Program-made: the position numbers and the translations under genes
Shown: positions 33,291 through 41,160 of the stretch, in pieces
How positions within the stretch are numbered: the first letter of the stretch is position 1
Layout: the number at the start of each line of letters is the position of its first letter
Assembly: GCA_030681675.1 (NCBI GenBank)
Contig: JAUXRP010000040.1
Span: forward strand, 124,001 to 188,000
Length of the DNA stretch: 64,000 nt
Direction: 5' to 3'
From: Candidatus Planktophila sp.
GTDB taxonomy: Bacteria; Actinomycetota; Actinomycetes; Nanopelagicales; Nanopelagicaceae
The notes under the pieces: model-generated
The model's input: the letters and a program-made list of their open reading frames with translations, nothing else
Databases searched by the model: none
What the model was told of the DNA's origin: nothing

Positions 33291-34274
33291 TTAATAACCC
33301 ATCCACTTTTCAACTGCGTCGAGAATTCTCTCGGCATCTGGTAAGTAATCATCCTCTATTCGACTTGGAGGATATGGAACGTCATAACCTGTCACTCTCA
33401 TCACAGGTGCTTCTAGTTTATAAAAGCACTCTTGGCTCAGGCGTGTAGCTATTTCTGCACCAACTCCTCCGCTGCGAGAAGCTTCATGAACTATGACGAC
33501 GCGACCAGTTTTATTAGCAGATTTAATTAACACAGGCATATCTATTGGACTTAAAGAGCGTAAATCAATAACTTCAAGAGTGACTCCATCTTCAGCTGCA
33601 AGTCGAGCAGCTTGCAAGCATGTAGCAATGGTCGGACCGTAACCAATAATTGTGCAATCTGAACCATCGCTTAAAACTCTTGCTTCATGCAACGCCGATA
33701 TTTCGTTGAGATGTAAATCAGTGTCGACCTCACTCTTTTGCCAATACCGCCGTTTTGGTTCTAGAAAAATAACGGGATCATCACTAGCAATGGATTGTTG
33801 GATCATCCAGTAAGCGTCATTTGAATTAGAACATGTAACGACTCTTAAACCAGGGGTTGCAGCAAAATACCCCTCTGGAGATTCACTGTGATGTTCAACG
33901 GAGCCAATGCCACCTCCGTAAGGAATTCTTATGGTGATGGGGAGGCTCAATGCACCGGCCGAGCGAAAGCGCATTCGTGCGAGCTGCACAACGATCTGAT
34001 CAAAAGCTGGGAAGACAAAACCATCAAATTGAATTTCGACAACGGGCCGAAATCCGTAGAGCGCTAAGCCAATTGCCGTTCCCACAATTCCAGATTCAGC
34101 TAATGGAGAATCAATCACACGCTCGTCCCCAAAAGATTTTTGAAGTCCTTCGGTCACGCGGAATACACCACCTAGCTTGCCAATATCTTCTCCCATGAGA
34201 AGTACCTTGGAATCAGCATCCATTGCGCGATGTAGACCTTGATTGAGGGCATGAACGATACTGAGTTGGGGCAT
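33291..34274 (-). CDS. bkdB: Branched-chain 2-oxoacid dehydrogenase E1 beta subunit
   Basis: This E1 beta of 327 residues starts MPQLSIVHALNQGLHRAMD. The typical stretches are VLLMGEDIGKLGGVFRVTEGL, DSPLAESGIVGTAIGLALYG, FDGFVFPAFDQIVVQ, RIPYGGGIGSVEHHSESPE and VIVHEASRSGGVGAEIA. They match branched-chain and pyruvate-type E1 beta of actinobacteria. It starts one base after the bkdA stop. ATG 34274 is chosen over 34328 since it matches the family's usual start and avoids a 53-base overlap. Confidence 0.92.
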   Translation of the reverse strand: MPQLSIVHALNQGLHRAMDADSKVLLMGEDIGKLGGVFRVTEGLQKSFGDERVIDSPLAESGIVGTAIGLALYGFRPVVEIQFDGFVFPAFDQIVVQLARMRFRSAGALSLPITIRIPYGGGIGSVEHHSESPEGYFAATPGLRVVTCSNSNDAYWMIQQSIASDDPVIFLEPKRRYWQKSEVDTDLHLNEISALHEARVLSDGSDCTIIGYGPTIATCLQAARLAAEDGVTLEVIDLRSLSPIDMPVLIKSANKTGRVVIVHEASRSGGVGAEIATRLSQECFYKLEAPVMRVTGYDVPYPPSRIEDDYLPDAERILDAVEKWMGY

Positions 34275-34275
34275 T

Positions 34276-35370
34276 TTAATTATCCTGAGATCTAGAGAGA
34301 ATTGTTTCGACTTCTCTCCTTTGCTCATCGATATTCAGATCGGATTCAGCATAAACATGGTTGAACATCGATAGTGGATTTGGATCTGGAAGCTTTCGAC
34401 ACTCATCGCGCATTCTTTCGCTTAATGTGGCAGCTTCATCAGATATTTCACTCTCTAACTCTTTATTGAGAACGCCTTTCGCGCGCAGGTAGACCTTTAA
34501 TCTCTCGATTGGATCTCTATCTCTCCACAGTTCAACGTCGCTAAAAACCTGATATTTGGTGGGGTCATCTGATGTTGTATGTGCGCCCATTCGATAAGTA
34601 ATTGCTTCAATTAAAGTCGGACCTTGACCTGAACGCGCTCGATCTAACGCCTGCTTGGTAACTTCATAGCAAGCAATGACATCGTTTCCATCTACTCGTA
34701 TGCCGGGAATTCCGAAACCTGCGGCACGGTATGCAAGGGGCACTCGACTTTGACGTCTTGTTGGTTCAGAGATTGCCCACTGATTATTTTGACAGAAAAA
34801 TACAACCGGCGCTTGGTAAGAAGCCGCAAATACAAAAGCCTCATTAACATCGCCTTCGCTCATGGCGCCATCACCAAAGTAGGCCATTACTGCTTGATCT
34901 TTTTCCGCATCGCCGGTTTCAGTGTTCCTAGAGAGGTAAGCTCCCATGGCATAACCAGTTGCATGTAATGCATGGGCTCCAATAATAATTTGGTAACCAT
35001 AAAGGCGATATTGATTTGCATCCCATCCTTGATGCTTTGTTCCCCGCCAAAAACTAAGCATGTCAACTGGATCTACTCCGCGGCACCACGCAACCCCATG
35101 TTCACGATATGTTGAAAAAGCAAAATCCTGTTTTTTCATAGCGCGGGCGGAACCAATTTGTGCCGCCTCTTGTCCAAGAAGTGGTGCCCACAAGCCAAGC
35201 TCACCTTGCCGCTGCAGCGCCGTTGCTTGCTCATCGAGGGCACGAACTAAAACCATGTCTCGGTAAAAATCAATTAACTCTGAATCGCTCAATGTTGAAA
35301 TGTATTGTGAATCGTTAGAGAATGAGCCATTGCTATCTAGCAGTTGAACGACGGAATCGGATTGATCCAT
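34276..35370 (-). CDS. bkdA: Branched-chain 2-oxoacid dehydrogenase E1 alpha subunit
   Basis: This E1 alpha of 364 residues has the thiamine-diphosphate motif YFGDGAMSEGDVNEAFVFAA, preceded by GLWAPLLGQEAAQIG and FSTYREHGVAWCRG. The later TYRMGAHTTSDDPTKY is typical of the branched-chain enzyme. ATG 35370 has an ideal GGAGG site 5 bases before it; the open frame goes up to 35442 without better support. It is the first gene of bkdABC and diverges from the PLP decarboxylase gene. The complex should make isovaleryl-CoA and related acyl-CoAs for the convergent liu operon. Confidence 0.93.
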   Translation of the reverse strand: MDQSDSVVQLLDSNGSFSNDSQYISTLSDSELIDFYRDMVLVRALDEQATALQRQGELGLWAPLLGQEAAQIGSARAMKKQDFAFSTYREHGVAWCRGVDPVDMLSFWRGTKHQGWDANQYRLYGYQIIIGAHALHATGYAMGAYLSRNTETGDAEKDQAVMAYFGDGAMSEGDVNEAFVFAASYQAPVVFFCQNNQWAISEPTRRQSRVPLAYRAAGFGIPGIRVDGNDVIACYEVTKQALDRARSGQGPTLIEAITYRMGAHTTSDDPTKYQVFSDVELWRDRDPIERLKVYLRAKGVLNKELESEISDEAATLSERMRDECRKLPDPNPLSMFNHVYAESDLNIDEQRREVETILSRSQDN

Positions 35371-35524
35371 CGGACCTCCGTTTATGAGGGAGTGAGTCAA
35401 GGACGAAAAACTTGTTGTACTAAGCTCAATGATTCTAACCATAGCGAGCCCGAAGGTACAAGCGTTGCAAAAAACTTTTCCTGAGATATATCCTTCAGAC
35501 TCAGATTCCAGGAGAGGGATATCA

Positions 35525-36904
35525 ATGAGTGCAGCGGGCGAGAGCTATGAAGAGACACTAAATATTGCAGTAAAACATTCTCAAAAGTGGCTCAACTCGA
35601 TTCCCACCCGCGATGTTAACCCGGCCAAAACGGCCGATGAGATAAAAGAGGCATTAACTTCGTTTTTACCAGAAGGTCCAACAGATCCTTCGCTTGTTGT
35701 AGAAAAACTTGCGAGCATTGGCGAAGCAGGTTTGATGGCGATGGGGTCAGGTCGTTTTTTTGGTTGGGTTATAGGAGGAACCCTTCCAGCCGCTCTTGGG
35801 GCTGATTGGTTGGTGAGCACATGGGATCAAAATGGTGCAACAAGAGTTGCGACACCGACCACTGCGGCGGTAGAAGAGATTGCCGCAAAATGGCTCTTAG
35901 AGATTTTGGGTCTTCCACTAACTGCCGATGTTGGCTTTCCAACCGGTGGAATGATGGCGAATTTCACTGGATTAATTTCTGCCAGACAAAAAGTTTTAAC
36001 AGATGTTGGTTGGGACTTAGATCGAAAAGGTTTGTTTGGTGCACCTTCCGTTCGTGTTCTAGTCGGTAAGGAGAGACATGACACGGTCGATCGCGCTCTT
36101 CGCTATCTTGGATTAGGTGAACCGATTGAAATTGACGTTGATTCGCAAGGACGCATTCGAGTGGACTCACTTAAGTCGGAGCTTGAGAAAGAGAGCGGTC
36201 CAACAATTCTCTGTTTACAGGCAGGAAATCTTCACTCAGGTGCATTCGATCCATTTCGCGAAGCGATTGAACTGGCGCATAAACACAACGCCTGGGTTCA
36301 TGTCGATGGAGCCTTTGGTCTGTGGGCTTTAGCCTCGCCAACTCTTCGCCCAGCTTTGGATGGAGTCGAACTAGCTGACTCATGGGCAACAGATGCACAT
36401 AAAACATTGAATGTTCCCTATGACTGCGGAGTAACAATAGTGGCGCACCCCGCCGTTTTACGTAGCACGTATGGAGTGCATACAAGCTATTTAATCCCGA
36501 CAGAAGGGGATATGGGGGAGCCATCGGAAAAGGTGCCGGAGTTTTCACGGCGCGCTCGCGGCGTTCCAGTCTGGGCGGCATTACATTCACTTGGCCGGCG
36601 TGGAATCGCTGAATTAGTAGATCGCTTGGTGGCAAATGCAAGGTTATTGGCGAAAGAGTTGTCGAAAATTGAAGGCTGCGAGTTACTCAATGACATCACT
36701 TTTACTCAAGTCTGTTTTGCATTTGAAAATGATGCTCGCACAAATGAAATTTGCGCACTATTAATTGATGATCCTTCAATGTGGATATCTGGTTCGAAAT
36801 GGAAAGGTCGTAGCGTGCTTCGTGTTTCAGTGAGTAATTGGTCAACTACTTCTAGTGATATTGCGGTAGCAGTTGAAGCTATTCGAAGGGCTGCCTCTCA
36901 CTAA
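35525..36904 (+). CDS. PLP-dependent group II decarboxylase (aromatic-L-amino-acid decarboxylase-like)
   Basis: This PLP fold-type I enzyme of 459 residues belongs to the DDC/glutamate decarboxylase family. Features are GFPTGGMMANFTGLISARQ, HVDGAFGLWALASP with the PLP-ring aspartate, and DAHKTLNVPYDCGV with the PLP-binding lysine. AGGAGAGGG precedes ATG 35525, so this start is preferred to 35429. The substrate is not clear. Next to branched-chain catabolism, valine or leucine is possible, as are tyrosine-type substrates. The motif NVPYDCG occurs in an actinobacterial subgroup without a known role. Confidence 0.87.
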   Translation: MSAAGESYEETLNIAVKHSQKWLNSIPTRDVNPAKTADEIKEALTSFLPEGPTDPSLVVEKLASIGEAGLMAMGSGRFFGWVIGGTLPAALGADWLVSTWDQNGATRVATPTTAAVEEIAAKWLLEILGLPLTADVGFPTGGMMANFTGLISARQKVLTDVGWDLDRKGLFGAPSVRVLVGKERHDTVDRALRYLGLGEPIEIDVDSQGRIRVDSLKSELEKESGPTILCLQAGNLHSGAFDPFREAIELAHKHNAWVHVDGAFGLWALASPTLRPALDGVELADSWATDAHKTLNVPYDCGVTIVAHPAVLRSTYGVHTSYLIPTEGDMGEPSEKVPEFSRRARGVPVWAALHSLGRRGIAELVDRLVANARLLAKELSKIEGCELLNDITFTQVCFAFENDARTNEICALLIDDPSMWISGSKWKGRSVLRVSVSNWSTTSSDIAVAVEAIRRAASH

Positions 36905-37032
36905 GTAAGTGAAAAATTTACGATAAGCATCAATTATTTTCATATAAAAATTAATTGACTTCAAAGCAAAAATACCTTCCATTTAACAATTTAATGAGGT
37001 ATGTTCATAATATCCTTAAGGAGGATAAATAA

Positions 37033-37563
37033 ATGTCACTTCTCTATGGCAAGACAATGAAATTTCGACTATTAACTGGAGCGTCACTTATTAGCCTTTC
37101 TTTATTATCATTCTTCTCACCCCCGGCATCTGCCGCAGGTGGTTTTAATGACAATGGATATAACTACAAGGCAAGAATTTTCTCAGGTCCTGCCGATGGC
37201 GTGGACAAAGTTTTGGATGGAAAAGTTTGGGGCGATTCAACATACGCCTCCGACCACTTAGTAATGAAGTGGAACGCTGCATGGGATGCATGTAAAGCAA
37301 ACGGTTATGACAATCCAAAGTACTGTGCCGGAGCGTGGGATACAAATGAATGGAATGGAAATGTTGCCGGAGGTTCTGGTTGGAGCGAACATATAAAAAT
37401 TATTTGGGTCGGTTCTGCAGCCGAAAAAAGTGTGTACTGGGTTGATGGCGGATACTCCATTTGGGGAAACTATGAAGTTATCTCAGATAAAGCGATGGAT
37501 CCGGATCATATGAAAATAATCTGGGCGGCCGGAAGTCCGAGTGGTTTAGGTTTTTCTAAATAG
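37033..37563 (+). CDS. Secreted protein of unknown function
   Basis: This 176-residue protein has a signal peptide ending SAA near residue 35. The mature part is rich in Trp, Gly and Asn, with FNDNGYNYKARIFSGPADG, YASDHLVMKWNAAWDACKANG, CAGAWDTNEWNG, and the repeated pattern HIKIIWVGS / HMKIIWAAGS. One cysteine pair may form a disulfide. No domain is recognised. AGGAGG with 8-base spacing supports ATG 37033, though the signal peptide would also work from ATG 37057. It has its own promoter-like AT-rich upstream region and its own terminator, so it is a single-gene unit. Confidence 0.85.
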   Translation: MSLLYGKTMKFRLLTGASLISLSLLSFFSPPASAAGGFNDNGYNYKARIFSGPADGVDKVLDGKVWGDSTYASDHLVMKWNAAWDACKANGYDNPKYCAGAWDTNEWNGNVAGGSGWSEHIKIIWVGSAAEKSVYWVDGGYSIWGNYEVISDKAMDPDHMKIIWAAGSPSGLGFSK

Positions 37564-37580
37564 CGAACTCTAAATAGGCG

Positions 37581-37620
37581 AGGCATTACGCAGTTTTCAT
37601 CCTTGCGTAGTGCCTTTTCT
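37581..37620 (+). terminator. Intrinsic terminator after the secreted-protein gene
   Basis: AGGCATTACGC (37581-37591) pairs with GCGTAGTGCCT (37605-37615), with one T-G wobble, followed by TTTTCT. The stem lies 18 bases after the stop codon. Confidence 0.85.
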
Positions 37621-37665
37621 GTGTGGCAATGGATCTTTCTTTCACACGGTATTCTTAGCAATCCA

Positions 37666-37738
37666 GCGCGCGTAGCTCAACGGATAGAGCATCTGACTTC
37701 GGATCAGAAGGTTGGGGGTTCGAGTCCCTCCGCGCGCA
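37666..37738 (+). tRNA. tRNA-Arg(TCG)
   Basis: This 73-base tRNA has acceptor strands GCGCGCG and CGCGCGC and discriminator A. The D arm GCTCAACGGATAGAGC and anticodon stem TCTGA/TCAGA equal those of tRNA-Arg(ACG) at 18473. The anticodon loop CTTCGGA gives anticodon TCG. The T arm is GGGGGTTCGAGTCCC. CCA is not encoded. Confidence 0.97.
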
Positions 37739-37768
37739 CAGTGTGATGTCTCGGACAAAAATGTTTTT

Positions 37769-38335
37769 TTAGGAGTTTATTGACCACAAGTTAATTATCT
37801 CCTGGGCTTTATTCGCACCGAAAAAAATCGATACCCACGCTCCTATTAGCAAGTAGGGGCCAAATGGAATTAGCGTTTTTCTGTTGGCTTTTTTGCTCAC
37901 CAATAAAATTAGCCCACATGCTCCCCCCAAGATAAAAGCCACAATAAAACCCATGACTAATACGGGCCAACCAAAGGGAGCAATTAATGCCCCCAGCATT
38001 ATTGCGAGTTTTACATCACCCATTCCCATTCCGCCGCGCGAGAAAAGATAAAGCACTAAGAAAGCACTTCCCGTAAGTAGGGCAACACTCAAAGTGTGTA
38101 TTACTGGTCCGAGACTGCTTTCCTTTATAGCTAGAATTATTGAAACTCCAAGACCTGCAATGAACCCCGTAGAGGTAAACGAGTTTGGCAGTCTGTGCTC
38201 TTTGATATCTGTAACCACAAGAGGCACAGTTACGGTAGCTAGTGCAATTAGGGATAGTAACTGGATAGACCAGCCAGTAACTAAGTACGAAGCCACATAT
38301 AATAGGAAAGTTGCAGGAATCACAATTTTAGCCAT
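37769..38335 (-). CDS. Prepilin peptidase, A24 family (TadV/CpaA-like)
   Basis: This 188-residue membrane peptidase has about six helices. The aspartate protease motifs are DIKEHRLPN in the first half and GMGMGDVKLAIMLG, with the GxGD active site, in the second. It should cleave the leader of the Flp pilin encoded across the divergent gap. It lacks the N-terminal methyltransferase domain of larger PilD enzymes, as TadV proteins do. It diverges from flp and the rest of the Tad locus, with 160 bases between them. Confidence 0.92.
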   Translation of the reverse strand: MAKIVIPATFLLYVASYLVTGWSIQLLSLIALATVTVPLVVTDIKEHRLPNSFTSTGFIAGLGVSIILAIKESSLGPVIHTLSVALLTGSAFLVLYLFSRGGMGMGDVKLAIMLGALIAPFGWPVLVMGFIVAFILGGACGLILLVSKKANRKTLIPFGPYLLIGAWVSIFFGANKAQEIINLWSINS

Positions 38336-38442
38336 GGAGTCGAGCGTATCGCACCACTCAGCGACACTTAAGAGTCAAATTAAATGAAACGCTTATATTT
38401 TCAGCCAATCACCCATACACTTACCATTAAGGATTACGAATT

Positions 38443-38463
38443 ACTCCCAAATTCGTTGGGAGT
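38443..38463 (+). promoter_or_regulatory. Hairpin in the flp leader
   Basis: ACTCCCAA (38443-38450) and TTGGGAGT (38456-38463) form a perfect 8-base stem with loop ATTCG, 17 bases before the flp ribosome site. It is followed by a C-rich stretch, not a T run. It may stabilise the abundant pilin message or tune its translation. Confidence 0.45.
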
Positions 38464-38495
38464 TTCCCCTTGTCGCCTTTAGGAGGGTGCGTATT

Positions 38496-38753
38496 ATGAC
38501 AGGCTTTATTGTTAAAGGGATTATCACGGCCAATCAGGTTCTTGAAGGATTGAAAACTAAAGTTGAATCCATACATTCTGATGAGCGTGGAGTCACTGCT
38601 GTTGAATATGCGCTCATAGTTGGTTTGATCGCTATCGTGATTATCGGTGCGGTTACATTACTTGGAACAAGTGTATCAAATCTATTTGCCAGGGCACGTT
38701 GCGCAGTAGTTGGTGGGGTTTGGACTGCCGCAACGAATACCTGCAGTATTTAA
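38496..38753 (+). CDS. flp: Flp-type pilin
   Basis: This 85-residue type IVb pilin has the processing and assembly region DERGVTAVEYALIVGLIAIVIIGAV: cleavage after Gly, with Glu at position 5 of the mature part. The hydrophobic helix forms the fibre core. Two cysteines in the C-terminal part (RARCAVVG, NTCSI) could make a disulfide loop, unlike shorter Flp pilins. AGGAGG at 38481-38486 favours ATG 38496 over the in-frame GTG at 38487. It is the first gene of the Tad operon. Confidence 0.93.
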   Translation: MTGFIVKGIITANQVLEGLKTKVESIHSDERGVTAVEYALIVGLIAIVIIGAVTLLGTSVSNLFARARCAVVGGVWTAATNTCSI

Positions 38754-38774
38754 GTTTGAATTCTAGCTTTCGAA

Positions 38775-38824
38775 AAGGTTCTTCCTTTCGTGTTAAACAT
38801 ATTAAAAATACAAGGAAGAACCTT
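38775..38824 (+). repeat. Inverted repeat enclosing the tadE start codon
   Basis: AAGGTTCTTCCTT (38775-38787) and AAGGAAGAACCTT (38812-38824) are perfect 13-base inverted arms with a 24-base loop. The likely GTG start of tadE (38790) lies in the loop, and the only AAGG-like ribosome site is in the left arm. A folded message would hide that site. This could lower tadE expression relative to flp. Confidence 0.7.
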
Positions 38825-39257
38825 CTCTGACACTAAAGGCGTAGCAGCAGTTGAATTTGCACTTGTATTGCCCTTACTTCTACTACTTATAGTTTCACTC
38901 ATAGATTTTGGACGTATTTTTTTCGTCCAAATAAGCATTACGAGTGCGAGCAGAGAGGGAGTTAGGTTGAGTTCGTTGTATAGCAATGGAACCCCTACCC
39001 CTCAGAACGTCATAGATTTAGTAAATTCAAGTGCTCCAGGAGCTGCGGTTTTATCTCAACTTGCAAACGTAGCCGCTTTGACTGTAGTCCAAACGCCCTG
39101 TTCAACAACTACTTTAAATGAAAATACTACGGTTGATGTTTCGACTAATTTCAAATGGTTACTACCGGTCGGGGTATTGACGCTTGTCTCCCCAAATTCA
39201 ACACTTGCCAATGACTTCACAATTCGATCAAGAGGAGTTATGAGATGCGTTGGATAA
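38790..39257 (+). CDS. tadE: TadE-like minor pilin
   Basis: This 155-residue protein has the TadE signature near its start: DTKGVAAVEFALVLPLLLLLIVSLIDFGRIFF. It acts as a pseudopilin in the Tad pilus and is processed by the prepilin peptidase. The only sensible start in frame is GTG 38790, in the loop of a strong inverted repeat. The C-terminal half is rich in Thr, Asn and Ser, as in many actinobacterial TadE proteins. It overlaps the next gene by 13 bases. Confidence 0.9.
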   Translation: MLNILKIQGRTFSDTKGVAAVEFALVLPLLLLLIVSLIDFGRIFFVQISITSASREGVRLSSLYSNGTPTPQNVIDLVNSSAPGAAVLSQLANVAALTVVQTPCSTTTLNENTTVDVSTNFKWLLPVGVLTLVSPNSTLANDFTIRSRGVMRCVG

Positions 39258-40444
39258 AGGGTAAGAGCGAATCAGGAACAATCGCTCTTATTGTCGCAAT
39301 TCTTGTTTCTTCTTCGCTAGTTATTGGAATGTTTGTGATCGTGGCAGATACCGGCTCTTTATTTTCAGAAAGGCGGGTAATTCAAAATGCCGCAGATGCT
39401 GCAAGTTTGGCACTTGCCAGAGAGTGCGCCAATCTCGGAAATGGTGTCATAGATGGAGTTAGTTCTGGCTACTCAGGCCCGGTTTGTACTAGCCCTATAG
39501 ATGCTAAAGATTTTGCCCAAAAATACGCAAACCTTAACTCCCCAGATTCACTTACAGATGTAATTGAGGTGTGCGGGCAATCCCCACTAAATTCATGTTC
39601 TAGTAATTCGGGGGCGATATTTGACTGCAAAACTGTTGATCTTAAATATTTAAACTATATTCGAGTCACTACTTCAACTAGAACAACGCAAGGTACTTCT
39701 ATAGAGAATGTTTTTTCCAATATTTTAAATCAAAATGACGCTGGTACAACCGTTCCTGGCTGTGCACAAAGCGCCTGGGGTAAATCTAGTTTTGCTCCAA
39801 TTTTTTTCCCAATGGCTCTTCCAATCTGCGATTACGCATTGGGAGGGACGAGAATTATTAAAAGCTTTTCCTCTAATGACCCTGTCGTTACTGGTGGATG
39901 CACAGTTACAGATTTAAATGGGGTCAATTTTTATTATGCCTCACCTACAAAAGGCTTCAGTTTGTTAGCAAATATTGGCTGTCCGGGTGTGACTTCGCAG
40001 CAAAGTGTCAGGGTGGCTGACTTACTGACTTCCGAACCCTCGCTCTTACAGGTGGAGAAGCCATGTTCAGATATCGGCTTAAATTTTTATTCCCAAGTTT
40101 CGAGCTTCATCAATGTAACTCTCTTCGTACCAGTAGTTACAAGCGTTATATGTTCAAGTACAAGCGTCAACTGTCAAGGAAGTTACCAATTCGAAGTTGC
40201 AAGCTTCTTTGCATTCAAGCTATTGGGTTTGAGATTCAAGAACTCTGGATTAGCAGGGGTAACTCCTGCATGCCCAACTAATGAAATATGTGAGAGCAGC
40301 ACGAATTATTGGCCTTCCTACTGCGATAGCACGGCCTTCTGTGTTTACGGTACATTTGAACGTGCAGCTGCACCCGGTGCAGATGTTTCGACAGATCCAA
40401 ATTTTCCATCAATCGGAGCTCAAGCAATCCAACTACTTCCATGA
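39245..40444 (+). CDS. TadE/TadG-like pilus-assembly protein
   Basis: This 399-residue protein starts with a Tad-type segment: SGTIALIVAILVSSSLVIGMFVIVADTG, then the very typical RRVIQNAADAASLALARECA. The long remainder is predicted outside the cell and has many cysteines (over ten, including CSSNSGAIFDC and CESSTNYWPSYCDSTAFC), suggesting several disulfides. No von Willebrand domain is present, unlike TadG of proteobacteria; that domain is found instead on the TadB-like protein at 43677. Confidence 0.85.
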   Translation: MRWIKGKSESGTIALIVAILVSSSLVIGMFVIVADTGSLFSERRVIQNAADAASLALARECANLGNGVIDGVSSGYSGPVCTSPIDAKDFAQKYANLNSPDSLTDVIEVCGQSPLNSCSSNSGAIFDCKTVDLKYLNYIRVTTSTRTTQGTSIENVFSNILNQNDAGTTVPGCAQSAWGKSSFAPIFFPMALPICDYALGGTRIIKSFSSNDPVVTGGCTVTDLNGVNFYYASPTKGFSLLANIGCPGVTSQQSVRVADLLTSEPSLLQVEKPCSDIGLNFYSQVSSFINVTLFVPVVTSVICSSTSVNCQGSYQFEVASFFAFKLLGLRFKNSGLAGVTPACPTNEICESSTNYWPSYCDSTAFCVYGTFERAAAPGADVSTDPNFPSIGAQAIQLLP

Positions 40445-40461
40445 GAAAAGGAAATTGCTAG

Positions 40462-41160
40462 ATGAAAAAAGTGATATTCAGTGCAAAGAAGGGCAATCTA
40501 CAACTACTCGGAATATTGCTACTTTCAGTACTGACTGCCACCATCATATTCGTTTACACAGCAGGTATTGAATCCAGAATTACATCGCAGCAGGAATTAA
40601 TTCCAACTCTTATAGTGGGGCAACCCATCCCTGTTGGGACATCGTTAGGCACTGCATTTAGCAGTGGGTTAATTCAGATTACGCAAGTTCCGCGCCAATC
40701 TTTGCCCCCTTTTGCCATAACAAGTGTCAATGATTCAAATGGAGCACTTGTAGCACTCAATGAACTTCATCCCGGCCAGTTTGTGACCACGCCAAATTTT
40801 GGTGAAAAAGCTACAAATACCTCAGCTCTTAAAGTCCCACAGGGAATGCTTGCAGTAACTGTGATGATTGGAGAACCTGAAAAAGTTGGCTCTTTTCTAC
40901 AACCAGGTTCAGAGATTGCAATTTTTGGAACTAAGGAGGGTACTTCTGGGGCAAGAATCACAAGTGTTCTTTTTCCCCAAATTACAGTTCTTGCTATTGG
41001 GAATCAAATTCATGCCGATACTTCCGGTCAGGTCCCAGCAACCTCATCGGTATTGATTACAGTAGCAGTTACTCCTGAACAGGCACTAAAACTAATACAC
41101 GCAACAAGAACTGAAAATCTTTACTTTGCTCTACGCTCAGATGGAGTTGAGATAAAGTGA
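40462..41160 (+). CDS. cpaB: CpaB/RcpC-like Flp pilus-assembly protein
   Basis: This 232-residue protein has one N-terminal membrane helix (LLGILLLSVLTATIIFVYTAG). A SAF-like domain follows with LIVGQPIPVGTSLGTAF and LHPGQFVTTPNFG, then the RcpC domain with GMLAVTVMIGEPEKVGSFLQPGSEIAIFGT. In Gram-negative bacteria CpaB works with the outer-membrane secretin. Here there is no secretin, and it may connect with the cell wall. It overlaps tadZ by 4 bases. Confidence 0.87.
   Translation: MKKVIFSAKKGNLQLLGILLLSVLTATIIFVYTAGIESRITSQQELIPTLIVGQPIPVGTSLGTAFSSGLIQITQVPRQSLPPFAITSVNDSNGALVALNELHPGQFVTTPNFGEKATNTSALKVPQGMLAVTVMIGEPEKVGSFLQPGSEIAIFGTKEGTSGARITSVLFPQITVLAIGNQIHADTSGQVPATSSVLITVAVTPEQALKLIHATRTENLYFALRSDGVEIK

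Noticed and set aside
36171-36641. Minus-strand open frame of 156 codons in the PLP decarboxylase gene
   Set aside because: It overlaps the decarboxylase's active-site region, which is clearly coding on the plus strand.
18473-37738. The two tRNA-Arg genes as a recombination repeat pair
   Set aside because: Their cores are nearly identical, but this is expected for tRNAs of one family, and nothing between them looks like an integrated element.
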